A DNA stretch of 64,000 bases, from NCBI RefSeq assembly GCF_014649015.1, contig NZ_BMSF01000008.1, positions 248,001 through 312,000 of the forward strand, in the 5' to 3' direction. A program made the translations under genes and the position numbers. The notes under the pieces were generated by a model. It ran no database searches. It worked only from the letters and a program-made list of their open reading frames with translations, and was not told the origin of the DNA. Shown here one piece after another: positions 8,179-17,058 of the stretch; the first letter of the stretch is position 1; every line of letters starts with the position of its first letter. This stretch comes from Streptomyces narbonensis. GTDB taxonomy: Bacteria; Actinomycetota; Actinomycetes; Streptomycetales; Streptomycetaceae.

Positions 8179-8670
8179 GTGACCTATCGCGTGTGCTTCG
8201 TCTGCACGGGCAACATCTGCCGCTCGCCGATGGCCGAACACGTCTTCCGCCACCACGTGGAGGAGGCCGGCCTCGGCGGAGCGGTGGAGGTCGACAGCGC
8301 GGGGACCGGCGGCTGGCACGAGGGCGACGGCGCCGACCCGCGGACGGTCGCCGTCCTGGAGGAGAACGGCTACACCTCCGCGCACTCCGCCCGCCCGTTC
8401 CGCGCCTCCTGGTTCTCCGCCCTGGACCTGGTGATCGCGCTGGACGAAGGGCATCTGCGGGAGCTCCGGGCGCTCGCCCGCACCCCCGAAGAGGCGGGCA
8501 AGATACGACTGCTGCGCTCCTACGACCCGGCCGCGGGGGCCGCACTCGACGTCCCCGACCCGTACTACGGGGGCCGGGAGGGCTTCGAGGAATGCCTGGA
8601 GATGGTGGAGGCCGCGAGCGGAGGACTGCTCGCGGCCGTACGTGCGGAAGTGGAGGAACGGACAGCGTGA
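8179..8670 (+). CDS. Low-molecular-weight protein tyrosine phosphatase
   Basis: 163 residues starting at GTG 8179. The catalytic P-loop C-x5-R-S is at residues 9-16 (CTGNICRS) and the general-acid aspartate lies in VPDPYYGG near the C-terminus, so the enzyme should be active. It removes phosphate from phosphotyrosine in the cytoplasm; in streptomycetes PtpA-type enzymes influence secondary metabolism, but whether this is that orthologue is inference. Its TGA overlaps the GTG of the next gene by two bases, indicating translational coupling. Confidence 0.93.
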   Translation: MTYRVCFVCTGNICRSPMAEHVFRHHVEEAGLGGAVEVDSAGTGGWHEGDGADPRTVAVLEENGYTSAHSARPFRASWFSALDLVIALDEGHLRELRALARTPEEAGKIRLLRSYDPAAGAALDVPDPYYGGREGFEECLEMVEAASGGLLAAVRAEVEERTA

Positions 8671-9836
8671 CCGATCAGGCAAGCGACCCCGGCCGGCGGA
8701 CGGCCGCCGTACTCGGTGACGGCACCCTCGCCGTGCGGGCCGGGCTCCCCGAGCCCGTGAAGCACGAACCGACCCTGCCGGGCCCGGTCTTCGCGGCCCA
8801 CTTCCACCTGCCGGGCGAGCCGACGGGCGGTTACGCGTACGGCCGCGACGAGAACCCCACCTGGACCCATCTGGAGCGGGCGATCGGCGAGCTGGAGGCT
8901 CCGGGGGAGGAGGACGTCGAGACGCTCGTCTTCGCCTCCGGCATGGCGGCGATCTCGGCCGTCCTCTTCTCCCAGCTGAAGGCCGGCGACGCGGTGGTGG
9001 TGCCGACCGACGGCTATCAGGCCCTGCCGCTCCTGCACGAGCAGCTGAGGGCGTACGGCATCGAGGTCCGCACCGCACCGACCGGCGGCGACGGACAGCT
9101 CGCCGTCCTCGAAGGGGCCCGGCTGCTCTGGATCGAGAGCCCGTCCAACCCCGGTCTGGACGTCTGTGACATCCGGCGCTTGGTGCGCGAGGCGCACGCC
9201 GTGGGTGCGCTCGTGGCCGTCGACAACACCCTCGCCACCCCGCTCGGCCAGCGGCCCCTGGAGCTGGGCGCGGACTTCTCCGTCGCCAGCGACACCAAGG
9301 GCATGACCGGGCACGGTGACGTCCTGCTCGGACACGTGACCTGCCGGGATCCCCTGCGGGCAGCGGAGGTACGGCGCTGGCGCAAGGTCGTCGGCGCGAT
9401 CCCCGGCCCCATGGAGGCCTGGCTCGCCCACCGTTCGCTGGCCACCCTCCAGCTGCGGATCGACCGGCAATGCTCCACCGCCCTGACCCTCGCGAGCGTC
9501 CTCGTCGAGCGCGAGGACGTGACCGGGCTGCGCTACCCAGGGCTGCCGAGTGACCCCTCGCACGCGGTGGCGGCCCGGCAGATGCGGCGCTTCGGCCCGG
9601 TGGTCTCCTTCGAGCTCGCGGACCGGAAGCGGGCCGAGCGGTTCCTCGAAGAGCTGCGGCTCGTGGACGACGCCACCAGCTTCGGCGGCGTGCGCTCCAC
9701 GGCGGAGCGGCGCGGTCGCTGGGGCGGGGACGCGGTCGCGGAGGGCTTCATCCGCTTCTCCGTGGGCGCCGAGGATCCGGAGGATCTGATCGCCGATGTC
9801 CTGCGCGCCCTCGACGAGGCCGGATCTGCGGGCTGA
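8667..9836 (+). CDS. Cys/Met-metabolism PLP-dependent enzyme (cystathionine gamma-lyase-like)
   Basis: 389 residues from GTG 8667, which overlaps the stop of the phosphatase gene and has GGAGG at 8651-8655. The PLP lysine is K211 in SDTKGMTGHGD; the tyrosine-rich entry TGGYAYGRDENPTW is typical of the trans-sulfuration family. The family includes cystathionine gamma-lyase, gamma-synthase and methionine gamma-lyase; substrate choice cannot be read from sequence alone, though the usual annotation in streptomycetes is cystathionine gamma-lyase. Last gene of the short holin-phosphatase-lyase run and followed by a terminator. Confidence 0.88.
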   Translation: MTDQASDPGRRTAAVLGDGTLAVRAGLPEPVKHEPTLPGPVFAAHFHLPGEPTGGYAYGRDENPTWTHLERAIGELEAPGEEDVETLVFASGMAAISAVLFSQLKAGDAVVVPTDGYQALPLLHEQLRAYGIEVRTAPTGGDGQLAVLEGARLLWIESPSNPGLDVCDIRRLVREAHAVGALVAVDNTLATPLGQRPLELGADFSVASDTKGMTGHGDVLLGHVTCRDPLRAAEVRRWRKVVGAIPGPMEAWLAHRSLATLQLRIDRQCSTALTLASVLVEREDVTGLRYPGLPSDPSHAVAARQMRRFGPVVSFELADRKRAERFLEELRLVDDATSFGGVRSTAERRGRWGGDAVAEGFIRFSVGAEDPEDLIADVLRALDEAGSAG

Positions 9837-9872
9837 ATCCGCCCGGAGGCGCCCGGCCTGCACCGGACGCAC

Positions 9873-9923
9873 GGAACGGGGCGCTCCGAGCCTCCCCCCT
9901 CGTGGCTCGGAACGCCCTGTTCC
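9873..9923. terminator. Long hairpin terminator
   Basis: GGAACGGGGCGCTCCGAGCC at 9873-9892 pairs with 9904-9923 over 20 bp with one G-U pair and one mismatch, loop of 11 nt. It follows the PLP-enzyme gene and isolates it from lysR-type gene 10082. Confidence 0.8.
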
Positions 9924-9993
9924 ACGGGCGGAATCCGCCTGCACAAGGCTAGTTGACTGTGCGTCAGTGTCCAATCACGGTAGCGACAGAGAC

Positions 9994-10011
9994 CTATCGA
10001 CTTATTTATAG
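9994..10011. promoter_or_regulatory. Candidate LysR-type operator
   Basis: CTAT at 9994-9997 and ATAG at 10008-10011 form an interrupted dyad in an unusually AT-rich stretch 70 bp before the LysR-family gene, the usual place for autoregulatory binding. Spacer 10 nt. Weak evidence: short arms. Confidence 0.35.
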
Positions 10012-10081
10012 TTGGACGGTCCTGAGGCGCAGTCAGCCGACCGCCTGAGTCGAACGGCCGCACGGCCGGGAGGGGGCCGAC

Positions 10082-10978
10082 ATGGATCTGGCCCTGCTGC
10101 GCACGTTCGTCACGGTGCACCGGGCCGGCTCCTTCACGCGCGCCGCCGCGCTCCTGGGTCTCTCCCAGCCCGCCGTCACGAGCCAGATCAGAACCCTGGA
10201 GCGGCAGCTGGGCCGGCCGCTCTTCCTCAGACAGGCGCGCGGGGTCACGCCGACCACGATCGGCGACGAGCTCGCGCACCGCGCCGCTCCTCATCTGGAC
10301 GCCCTGGTCGAGATCGCCGAGACCGGCCTCGACGAGGAGACCGGCGTCCGCACCCTCCATGTCGCCGGGCCACCGGAGTTCACCGCCCTCCGCGCGCTGC
10401 CGGCGCTCACCCCGCTGGTAGGCCAGGGTCTCGCCGTGCGGGCGACCTTCCTCGGGAACGCGGAGGAGATCCTCGACGGGCTCGCGGCGGGCCACCACGA
10501 TCTGGCCCTGACCACCGCGCGCCCGCGCGGGGGTCTCTTCGTGGCCACCCCGCTCTGCGACGAGGAGCACGTACTGGTCGCGGCCCCGCGCTGGGCGGCC
10601 CGGCTCGCTCCCGAGGTGCTGCTCCGCAAGGGGGCGGTGGTCCTGGAGCAGCTTCCGGTGGTCGAGGTGCACGAGTCGCTCCCGTTCGTCTCCCGCTACT
10701 GGGCCGCCGTCTTCGAGACCAAGCCCGCGGCGGCCGCGACGGTGATCGCCCCCGACCTTCGGGCCGTACGGGACTCCGCAGCATCGGGCGCCGGGCTCGC
10801 CGTCCTGCCGCGCTATCTGTGCGAGGAGGCCTTGGAGCAGGGGCGGCTCGTGGCGCTGCTCGATCCTCCGGTGCCTCCGCTGCGGACGTACTTCCTCGTC
10901 GTACGGACCGGCACGCTCGCGCTCTCGCACATCGCGCGGGCCCACGAGGGTCTGTTGGGGGCCGCGGCGGACTGGTGA
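10082..10978 (+). CDS. LysR-family transcriptional regulator
   Basis: 298 residues with the classical N-terminal helix-turn-helix at about residues 16-60 (AGSFTRAAALLGLSQPAVTS) and a periplasmic-binding-protein-like ligand domain from about residue 90. ATG 10082 has GGAGGGGG 6 nt upstream. LysR regulators usually control themselves and a divergent or adjacent gene; the upstream gene is not divergent here and the next gene encodes a Nudix protein, so its target is unclear. Confidence 0.92.
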   Translation: MDLALLRTFVTVHRAGSFTRAAALLGLSQPAVTSQIRTLERQLGRPLFLRQARGVTPTTIGDELAHRAAPHLDALVEIAETGLDEETGVRTLHVAGPPEFTALRALPALTPLVGQGLAVRATFLGNAEEILDGLAAGHHDLALTTARPRGGLFVATPLCDEEHVLVAAPRWAARLAPEVLLRKGAVVLEQLPVVEVHESLPFVSRYWAAVFETKPAAAATVIAPDLRAVRDSAASGAGLAVLPRYLCEEALEQGRLVALLDPPVPPLRTYFLVVRTGTLALSHIARAHEGLLGAAADW

Positions 10979-11013
10979 GTTTCAGGACACCTCGTACGGG
11001 CCATTTTCTTCCC

Positions 11014-11493
11014 ATGACCGAACGGCCCGTGATCAAGCGCACCGCACGCGCCATCCTGCTCGACGGGGACGATCTCGTCCTCATCAAACGCACCAAGCCG
11101 GGGATGGATCCCTACTGGCTCACGCCCGGTGGCGGCGTGGAGCCCTCCGACGCCACCGTCGTCGAGGCCCTGCACCGCGAGGTGCACGAGGAGCTCGGCG
11201 CCAAGATCACCGACGTGGTGCCCTGCTTCGTCGACACCGTCGAGCACATCGTCGACGGCGGGGTCTCCGGAGTGAAGGTTCAGCACTTCTTCGTGTGCCG
11301 ACTCGGCTCCATGGACCCCTCGCTCCGGCACGGCCCCGAGATCGACGAGCCTGTCGGCGAGTACGAGATCGTCCGGGTGCCGTTCAGCCGGGTCGGCATC
11401 GCCGCCGTCCACCTCGTCCCTCTCTCCCTGCGCCACTACCTCGACGGCAACATCGAGGGGGTCCGCGCCATGCACGCCCCCGACCTGGGCTGA
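11014..11493 (+). CDS. Nudix hydrolase
   Basis: 159 residues from ATG 11014. The catalytic REUxEE core is present (HREVHEELGA), preceded by GGGVEPSDATVVEAL; the acidic residue normally eight before the arginine is displaced by one (D instead of E), a minor departure from the Nudix box. Nudix enzymes cleave nucleoside diphosphates linked to another group. No Shine-Dalgarno sequence is obvious (CCATTTTCTTCCC precedes the start). Its last 58 bp overlap the 3' end of the convergent globin-reductase gene. Confidence 0.87.
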   Translation: MTERPVIKRTARAILLDGDDLVLIKRTKPGMDPYWLTPGGGVEPSDATVVEALHREVHEELGAKITDVVPCFVDTVEHIVDGGVSGVKVQHFFVCRLGSMDPSLRHGPEIDEPVGEYEIVRVPFSRVGIAAVHLVPLSLRHYLDGNIEGVRAMHAPDLG

Positions 11494-12656
11494 TCGCCGC
11501 TCACGGGGGTGAGCTCCGCCAGGAAGTCGTGCCGGATGCGGTCCGACGGCACCCCTGCTCCGCGCAGGGCGTCGACCCCCCGGCGGACCATGCCGAGCGG
11601 GCCCGAGAGGTAGGCGTCGCGCTCCTCCCAGGGCCCGTAGCGGCAGACTGCGTCCGGGAGCCGCCCCTGCTCCCCGGTGACCGGGTGGACGGAGAGCCAG
11701 GGGAAGGTCTTCTGGAGCCGCAGCATGGTGTCGATGTCATAGAGGTCGTGGCCGCTGCGCGCCCCGTAGAAGACGTCGACCGGCCGCCGGTCGCCGTGCT
11801 CGGCGACGTCCTCGACCAGGGCCCTGATCGGCGCTATCCCCGTCCCACCGCCCAGACAGAGCAGTCCGCTGTCGGTGGAGTGGTCGACCGTCATGGAGCC
11901 GGCCGGCGGGCCGAGCCGCAGGACGTCTCCGGGGCGAGCCCTGTGGACCAACGCGTTGGAAACCCAACCCGCCGGGACCGCCTTGACGTGGAGCGAGAGC
12001 AGCCCGTCGGGCCGGGGCGCCGAGGCAAAGGAGTAGTGGCGCCAGATCCGCGGCCACCAGGGGGTCTCCAACGTCGTGTACTGCCCCGCCAGGAAGGGGT
12101 ACGGCAGCTCGGGGCGGAGGGTGACGACAGCGACGTCGGGAGTGCGGAGGTCGTGGGAGACCACTTCGGCCTGCCACCAAGCGGGCGCGTGCTCCTCGTT
12201 CTCCGCCGCCGCGTCGATCATGATCTGGGAGACCGTCGTGTACGTGCGGACCCAGGCCGCCTCGGTCTCCGCGTCCCAGCTCGCCGTGGCATATCGGACG
12301 AGTGCTCCGATGAGGGCCTCACCGACGGCCGGGTAGTGGGCGGCCTTCGTGCCGTACTTGCGGTGCCCCTTGCCCAGGTTCTCCAGATACGCGGTGAGGA
12401 CAGGTACGTCGTCCAGGTGCTCGGCCGCCGTCAGGAGGGCCTTCAGGAGCCGGTCCCGCTGGGTGTCCATCGCAGCGGGGAACATCTCACGCAGCTCGGG
12501 GTTCCGGACGAAGAGAAGGGCGTAGAAGTACGAGGTCACCTGGTCGGCGACGGGTGCGATCTCTGCCAGGGTGCGGCGGACGAGAACCGCGTCGCCGGAG
12601 GCCTCTTCGGGTATTCGGGCCTCCGTCCCGTCCTTCGTGGTCGGAGCATCCATCAT
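11436..12656 (-). CDS. Globin-FAD/NAD(P) oxidoreductase (flavohaemoglobin-like)
   Basis: 406 residues. The N-terminal globin-like domain (about residues 25-150) has YFYALLF in the B-helix region and HRKYGTKAAHYPAVGE where the proximal histidine is expected. An FAD-binding domain follows (HYSFAS around residue 215) and then an NAD(P)-binding domain (GGGTGIAPIRALVEDV). This is the layout of Hmp nitric-oxide dioxygenases, though the sequence diverges from the classic enzyme, so NO detoxification is likely but not certain. Tandem ATGs at 12656/12653. The 3' end overlaps the convergent Nudix gene by 58 bp. Confidence 0.85.
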   Translation of the reverse strand: MMDAPTTKDGTEARIPEEASGDAVLVRRTLAEIAPVADQVTSYFYALLFVRNPELREMFPAAMDTQRDRLLKALLTAAEHLDDVPVLTAYLENLGKGHRKYGTKAAHYPAVGEALIGALVRYATASWDAETEAAWVRTYTTVSQIMIDAAAENEEHAPAWWQAEVVSHDLRTPDVAVVTLRPELPYPFLAGQYTTLETPWWPRIWRHYSFASAPRPDGLLSLHVKAVPAGWVSNALVHRARPGDVLRLGPPAGSMTVDHSTDSGLLCLGGGTGIAPIRALVEDVAEHGDRRPVDVFYGARSGHDLYDIDTMLRLQKTFPWLSVHPVTGEQGRLPDAVCRYGPWEERDAYLSGPLGMVRRGVDALRGAGVPSDRIRHDFLAELTPVSGDQPRSGACMARTPSMLPSR

Positions 12657-12761
12657 GTGCCTCGCCTCGCGCTGGCCGGCTTCCGTGCCCGCAGCATGAC
12701 CGCTCCTGGCACCGCTTCGGACGGAAAGCGGCGTTCTCGGGACATAGGGCCGGGTTTCTGG

Positions 12762-13433
12762 CTAAGCTGCGCTGTTTCGGACCAGGTCGTAGGCCTCGCC
12801 CAGGTCTCCTCCGGAGTAGCTGTGGCGGGAGATCCCGGCGAGGTGATGGTCCGCGTTCACGGCCACGGTGTCCCGCACGATCGCGAAGAGCTCGGCGTCG
12901 GACATCGAGTCCCCGTAGGCCACGCAGTCGGACCACCCCACCCCGTACTCCACGCAAAGCTCCCGAGCGATCCGCACCTTCGCCGCCGCGTCGAGGATGC
13001 CCGGCCGGTGGATCGGCTCGGTGAAGGGGACGGCCGGCCAGCGTGAACCGTGCACCGTGTCGACGCCCCAGTCGAGCAGGCGCTCGACGAAGAAGTCGGG
13101 CGAGAGGGAGATGACCGCACAGCGCTCGCCCCGGGCCTTGATGTCGGCCCAGACCTCGCGGATGCCCGTCAGCCAGGGCGCGCCCTGGAAGGCGGCATCG
13201 ACCTGCTCCGGGGTGAGCGTGGACCAGAGGTCACGGGCGCGCACCGCGAACTCGTCCGGAGTGAGCCCCCGCAGAAACCCCTCCTCCAGCGCGGTGATCT
13301 CCTCCAGGAGACCCAGCTGCCGGGAGATCTCCACAGCGGCGGCCGAACCCCTGATCAGCGTGCCGTCGAGGTCGAAGAGGTGCAGTCTGCCCTGCCGGGA
13401 TTCCCCGGATTCACTCGGTTTCACGTGAAACAT
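12762..13433 (-). CDS. HAD-family phosphatase (SerB-like)
   Basis: All four HAD motifs are present: FDLDGTL near the start, ISLSPDF, a lysine in AAAKVRIARE, and AYGDSMSDAELF. Such proteins are phosphoserine-phosphatase-like hydrolases; the substrate is unknown. The chosen ATG at 13433 reads MFHVKPSESG and its first five codons overlap a perfect parS site (13418-13431). An in-frame ATG at 13475 is also possible; neither has a strong ribosome-binding site. Stands alone, divergent from the GNAT gene at 13535. Confidence 0.85.
   Translation of the reverse strand: MFHVKPSESGESRQGRLHLFDLDGTLIRGSAAAVEISRQLGLLEEITALEEGFLRGLTPDEFAVRARDLWSTLTPEQVDAAFQGAPWLTGIREVWADIKARGERCAVISLSPDFFVERLLDWGVDTVHGSRWPAVPFTEPIHRPGILDAAAKVRIARELCVEYGVGWSDCVAYGDSMSDAELFAIVRDTVAVNADHHLAGISRHSYSGGDLGEAYDLVRNSAA
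13418..13431. promoter_or_regulatory. parS site
   Basis: Perfect GTTTCACGTGAAAC, the Streptomyces ParB-binding palindrome. It overlaps the start region of the HAD phosphatase gene. Confidence 0.95.
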
Positions 13434-13534
13434 CGTCCGCATCGCACGACGTGGAATCAACGCCTCCCCAGGCAAAAGGCTGGATCTCGTAAACCGGTGG
13501 ACGGACGATCACCGATTCGGTCAGCCTGAAAGGC

Positions 13535-14398
13535 ATGCCGACTTCCCCCTCAGTTCTCGCTCAGCTCCCCATCCGGCGCCTCACCACAAACGACCTCCTC
13601 AGCTGCGCCGACCTCTCCGAGAACAGGAAGTGGCCGCGAGAAGAGCACAAGTGGGGTCATCTGCTCACCGCGGGCACCGGATACGGCATCGACGACCCGT
13701 CCGGCACGGGGCTGATCACCTGCTGTGTGGTCACCTCGTACGGCCCGGAGCTCGCCGCGATCGGCATGGTGCTCGTCGCCGAGCCGTACGCCCGCCAAGG
13801 CGTGGGACGCCGACTCATGCAGCACGTCCTGGCCGAGGCCGGCGACACACCCGTCACCCTGTACGCCACCCCCAACGGACAGCCGCTGTACGAGCAGCTG
13901 GGGTTCACCGAGACGAACCGGTCCGAGATGGTGCGCGGCCGGTTCAGCTTCACCACACCTGCTCCGGAAGTCCCCGTCCGCCCGGCGACCGCCGAGGACC
14001 TCCAGGCGATCCTGCGCCTGGACCGCGAGGTCTTCGGCCTCGACCGCACGCACATCCTGACCCGGCTGCCCGCATTCGCGGACCATCTGCGGGTCGCGGA
14101 GGAGAACGGCGAGATCACCGGCTTCGCGGCGGCCTGGCCCAACATGGACACGCATGTCGTCGGGCCGCTGATCGCCAAGGACCCGGCCACGGCCCAGGCA
14201 CTGATCGCTTCCCTGGCCGCTGCCACCGACCGGCCGCTGCGCACGGACATCGACGAGCGTCACACGACACTGCTGAGCTGGGCGAAGGAGAACGGCATCG
14301 ACTCGGTCGCCACCAACGCGGTGATGGTCCGCTCGCTCCCGGACCTCCCCGGCGACTGGCAACGGCGCTTCGCTCCGCTGACCGTCGCGGCGGGCTGA
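13535..14398 (+). CDS. GNAT-family N-acetyltransferase (two-domain)
   Basis: 287 residues. The acetyl-CoA-binding motif A is clear at about residues 82-97 (VAEPYARQGVGRRLM, the Q-x-x-G-x-G/R signature), and an LYEQLGF block follows. The C-terminal half (from about residue 150) resembles a second, degenerate GNAT-like domain without a clear motif A, as in many actinobacterial fused acetyltransferases. Start ATG 13535 has AAAGG immediately upstream at short spacing. Substrate unknown. Confidence 0.85.
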   Translation: MPTSPSVLAQLPIRRLTTNDLLSCADLSENRKWPREEHKWGHLLTAGTGYGIDDPSGTGLITCCVVTSYGPELAAIGMVLVAEPYARQGVGRRLMQHVLAEAGDTPVTLYATPNGQPLYEQLGFTETNRSEMVRGRFSFTTPAPEVPVRPATAEDLQAILRLDREVFGLDRTHILTRLPAFADHLRVAEENGEITGFAAAWPNMDTHVVGPLIAKDPATAQALIASLAAATDRPLRTDIDERHTTLLSWAKENGIDSVATNAVMVRSLPDLPGDWQRRFAPLTVAAG

Positions 14399-14453
14399 CC
14401 GCCGGCTCCGCCGGTGACACCCCGGCGGCACCCGGGAAGATTTACTTGCACAC

Positions 14454-14467
14454 GCGCATTATTGCGC
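14454..14467. promoter_or_regulatory. Candidate MarR operator
   Basis: GCGCA-TTAT-TGCGC, a perfect 5-bp inverted repeat with a 4-nt spacer, lies 60 bp before the MarR-family start next to the promoter-like TTGCAC at 14446-14451. Position and symmetry suit autorepression; unproven. Confidence 0.4.
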
Positions 14468-14526
14468 TGCATCGTCTACCCTGGTTTCGTGAGCCGCTCC
14501 GGCGCCGAGGAGACCGAGGAGAGATC

Positions 14527-14985
14527 ATGACCGCGACGGACCCCGCACTGACCGCGCTCGCCCAGCGCTGGTGCGCCCTCTCCCTGCTGCACGGCCGGAT
14601 CGAGTCGCACATCGAGCGTGCCCTGGAGAGCCGGCACGGCCTGAGCGTCCGCGAGTACTCCCTCCTCGACGTCCTCAGCCGCCAGCACAGCGGCCCGGGC
14701 GGCCACCTCCAGATGAAGCAGGTCGCCGACGCCGTCGTCCTGAGCCAGAGCGCCACCACCCGGCTCGTCACCCGGCTCGAGGACCGCGGCCTCCTCACGC
14801 GGTACCTCTGCGCCACCGACCGGCGGGGCATCTACACCGATGTGACCGAGGCCGGCCAGAAGCTCCTTGAAGAGGCCCGTCCCACCAACGACAGCGCGCT
14901 CCGCGAGGCCCTCGACGAAGCGGCGAAGAACCCCGAGCTGGCCCCGCTGGTCCAGGTCGTCGAGGGCGTGGGCGTCACCGTCTGA
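14527..14985 (+). CDS. MarR-family transcriptional regulator
   Basis: 152 residues with a winged helix in the middle (MKQVADAVVLSQSATTRLVT, then the wing around CATDRRGIYTDVTEAG). ATG 14527 has GAGGAGA 7 nt upstream; the reading frame is open far upstream but shadows the GNAT gene. MarR proteins are dimeric repressors of efflux, redox or catabolic genes. The gene is followed after 60 bp by a GNAT gene on the same strand, which may be its target. Confidence 0.92.
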   Translation: MTATDPALTALAQRWCALSLLHGRIESHIERALESRHGLSVREYSLLDVLSRQHSGPGGHLQMKQVADAVVLSQSATTRLVTRLEDRGLLTRYLCATDRRGIYTDVTEAGQKLLEEARPTNDSALREALDEAAKNPELAPLVQVVEGVGVTV

Positions 14986-15045
14986 GCCGCAGGAAGGCCG
15001 GCGGCGGGGGCGGCGGCCGAACAGGAGCATGCGTACGCTGCGAGC

Positions 15046-15498
15046 ATGAGCGATCTTGAGATACGCCCCGCCGTCACCGCCGACCTCCCGGCCATCGTGG
15101 CGATGCTCGCCGACGATGCGCTGGGTGCGCAGCGCGAGTCCCCGGACGACCTCTCCCCGTACCTCGCCGCCTTCGAGCGCCTCGCGAACGATCCCCACCA
15201 GCACGTCGTCGTGGCGGCCCGTGGAGAGAAGGTCGTCGGGACGCTCCAGCTGACAGTGATCCCCGGGCTCTCCCGCAAGGGCACCACCCGCTCGATCATC
15301 GAAGGCGTCCGCATCCACGCCGATGAGCGCGGCAGCGGACTCGGCACCCAGCTCATCGAGTGGGCCGTCGAGGAGTCCGGTCGCCAGAACTGCGGACTGG
15401 TCCAGCTGACCTCCGACGTCACGCGCACCGATGCCCACCGCTTCTACGAGCGGCTCGGCTTCGAGGCCTCTCACGTGGGGTTCAAGAAGGTCCTCTGA
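15046..15498 (+). CDS. GNAT-family N-acetyltransferase
   Basis: 150 residues forming one GNAT domain. The acetyl-CoA motif is in HADERGSGLGTQLIEWA and the C-terminal block is AHRFYERLGF. ATG 15046 was chosen as the family N-terminus (MSDLEIRPAVTADLPAI); no strong ribosome-binding site directly precedes it, so it may be translated together with the MarR gene. Target substrate unknown. Confidence 0.9.
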   Translation: MSDLEIRPAVTADLPAIVAMLADDALGAQRESPDDLSPYLAAFERLANDPHQHVVVAARGEKVVGTLQLTVIPGLSRKGTTRSIIEGVRIHADERGSGLGTQLIEWAVEESGRQNCGLVQLTSDVTRTDAHRFYERLGFEASHVGFKKVL

Positions 15499-15541
15499 GG
15501 CCCCTGGGACGAACAGCGCGCCAAGCGAGGACCCGCCTCGT

Positions 15542-15555
15542 GTTTCACGTGAAAC
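15542..15555. promoter_or_regulatory. parS site
   Basis: Perfect GTTTCACGTGAAAC between two convergent genes (GNAT, plus; serine hydrolase, minus). Confidence 0.95.
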
Positions 15556-15595
15556 ACGAGGCGGGGATCCCAGAGGCAGCGAGCGGACGGACGGC

Positions 15596-16978
15596 TCAGA
15601 GGCCGCGCCAGCCCGCCTCGTCCACCCCGCCCGGTACCGCGTCCCCCGGCTCGTACGGCTCGCGGGTGAAGACGAAGGACGCCAGGTCGAGATGGCTCAC
15701 ACTGCCGTCGGGGCGCCGCACCACCCGGAGCGTCTCGCCCGCGTAGTAGCCATTGAGCCCGACCCAGCCGCCCTCGGGCAGCGCCCGGAAACTCGCCCGC
15801 CGCCCGGCTCCCCGCAGCGGCTCCAGCACCACGGACCGCTCGGGCCCGAGCCGGAGCCCGTACGAGTAGGTGCCCCAGTACCAGGGCCCCGTCAGCGACA
15901 GCAGCTCCTCGTCGACCTCGGCCTCCGGAAGCGGGCGCCAGGGCTCCGGGAACCTCGGCTCGGCGTCCGCCACGATCTGGACGAGATCGGCCGCCACGGC
16001 CGCCGTCAGCGGCCCGGACGTGGCATTGGCGAGGGCGATCCCCGCCAGGCCGTCCTCGACGCTCACCCAGAGGCAGGCCACGAAGCCCGGCAGTGAGCCG
16101 GTGTGCCCGATCAGGGTCCGGCCGCCCTTGCGCAGCAGCTGGAGGCCGAGCCCGTAGCTCCCCTCCCAGTCCCCCTCACCGGCGGGGGACGCCGGAGCCC
16201 GCATCTCCTCCACGGAAGCGGACGCGAGGACGCGCTCGTCGCCCGCCGCGAGGAACGCGGCGAACCGGGCCAGGTCCTCGGCCGTCGACCACAGCTGACC
16301 GGCCGGCGCCATCAGCCCCAGATCCACCGACGGTTCGGGGAGCATCACATCGGCCCAGGGGTGCACCGCCCAGCCGCCCGCATGCGGGGCGACCGGGTCG
16401 AGCGTCGTACGCCCCATCCCCAACGGCTCCAGGATTTCGCTCCGCAGCGCCTCCGCCCAAGAAACTCCCCGGACCTCCTCGACGAGTGAACCGAGCAGTG
16501 TGTAGCCGGGGTTGGAGTAGTGGAAACCGCGCCCGGCGGTCCGGAGGGAGGGCCGCTCCCCCAGCACGTCGGAGAGCTCCGGCCGCAGTGCCGCGGAAGA
16601 CCGTTCCCACCACTGACCGGGCGTCTCGGCCGCGAGCCCACCGCTGTGCCCGAGGAGCTGAGCGATCGTCACCTCGCCGACGCCCGTTCCCTTGAGGTGG
16701 CGCTCCAGCGGATCGTCGAGGCCGAGCAGACCCTCGTCCCGGAGTCGCATCACCAGCACTGCGGTGAAGACCTTGGTGAGGGAGCCGATCCTGAACTGCG
16801 TGTCGGCATCGGGCGCGTGCCCGTCCACACAGCTACGCGAACCGCTCCACACCATCGCTCCGTCACGGACCACCGCCCCGACGAACGAGGGCGAACGCCC
16901 CTCGGACTGGGCGACCGCCACGCGGTGCAGCAGTGCTCGCTCCGTGCCCGGCAACAAGGCTTCGAAAGTTGTCGTCAT
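15596..16978 (-). CDS. Serine hydrolase, beta-lactamase/esterase class C type
   Basis: 460 residues from ATG 16978 (ATG 16987 is also in frame). The three active-site motifs of the penicillin-recognising fold are seen: S-x-x-K as SLTK in RIGSLTKVF, Y-S-N in HYSNPGYTLLG, and HTG in GHTGSLPG. A C-terminal domain of about 110 residues follows (from PEAEVDEELLSL), as in many esterase or D-aminopeptidase homologues. No signal peptide is evident from the chosen start, so it is probably cytoplasmic. It is divergent from the epimerase gene. Confidence 0.88.
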   Translation of the reverse strand: MTTTFEALLPGTERALLHRVAVAQSEGRSPSFVGAVVRDGAMVWSGSRSCVDGHAPDADTQFRIGSLTKVFTAVLVMRLRDEGLLGLDDPLERHLKGTGVGEVTIAQLLGHSGGLAAETPGQWWERSSAALRPELSDVLGERPSLRTAGRGFHYSNPGYTLLGSLVEEVRGVSWAEALRSEILEPLGMGRTTLDPVAPHAGGWAVHPWADVMLPEPSVDLGLMAPAGQLWSTAEDLARFAAFLAAGDERVLASASVEEMRAPASPAGEGDWEGSYGLGLQLLRKGGRTLIGHTGSLPGFVACLWVSVEDGLAGIALANATSGPLTAAVAADLVQIVADAEPRFPEPWRPLPEAEVDEELLSLTGPWYWGTYSYGLRLGPERSVVLEPLRGAGRRASFRALPEGGWVGLNGYYAGETLRVVRRPDGSVSHLDLASFVFTREPYEPGDAVPGGVDEAGWRGL

Positions 16979-17058
16979 AGATCCCATCCAACGCGATGTC
17001 ACATCCGAAGCTTCCCGATCCGTCCACTGATCATCACCGGAGCGGGAGGAGCACGGGC

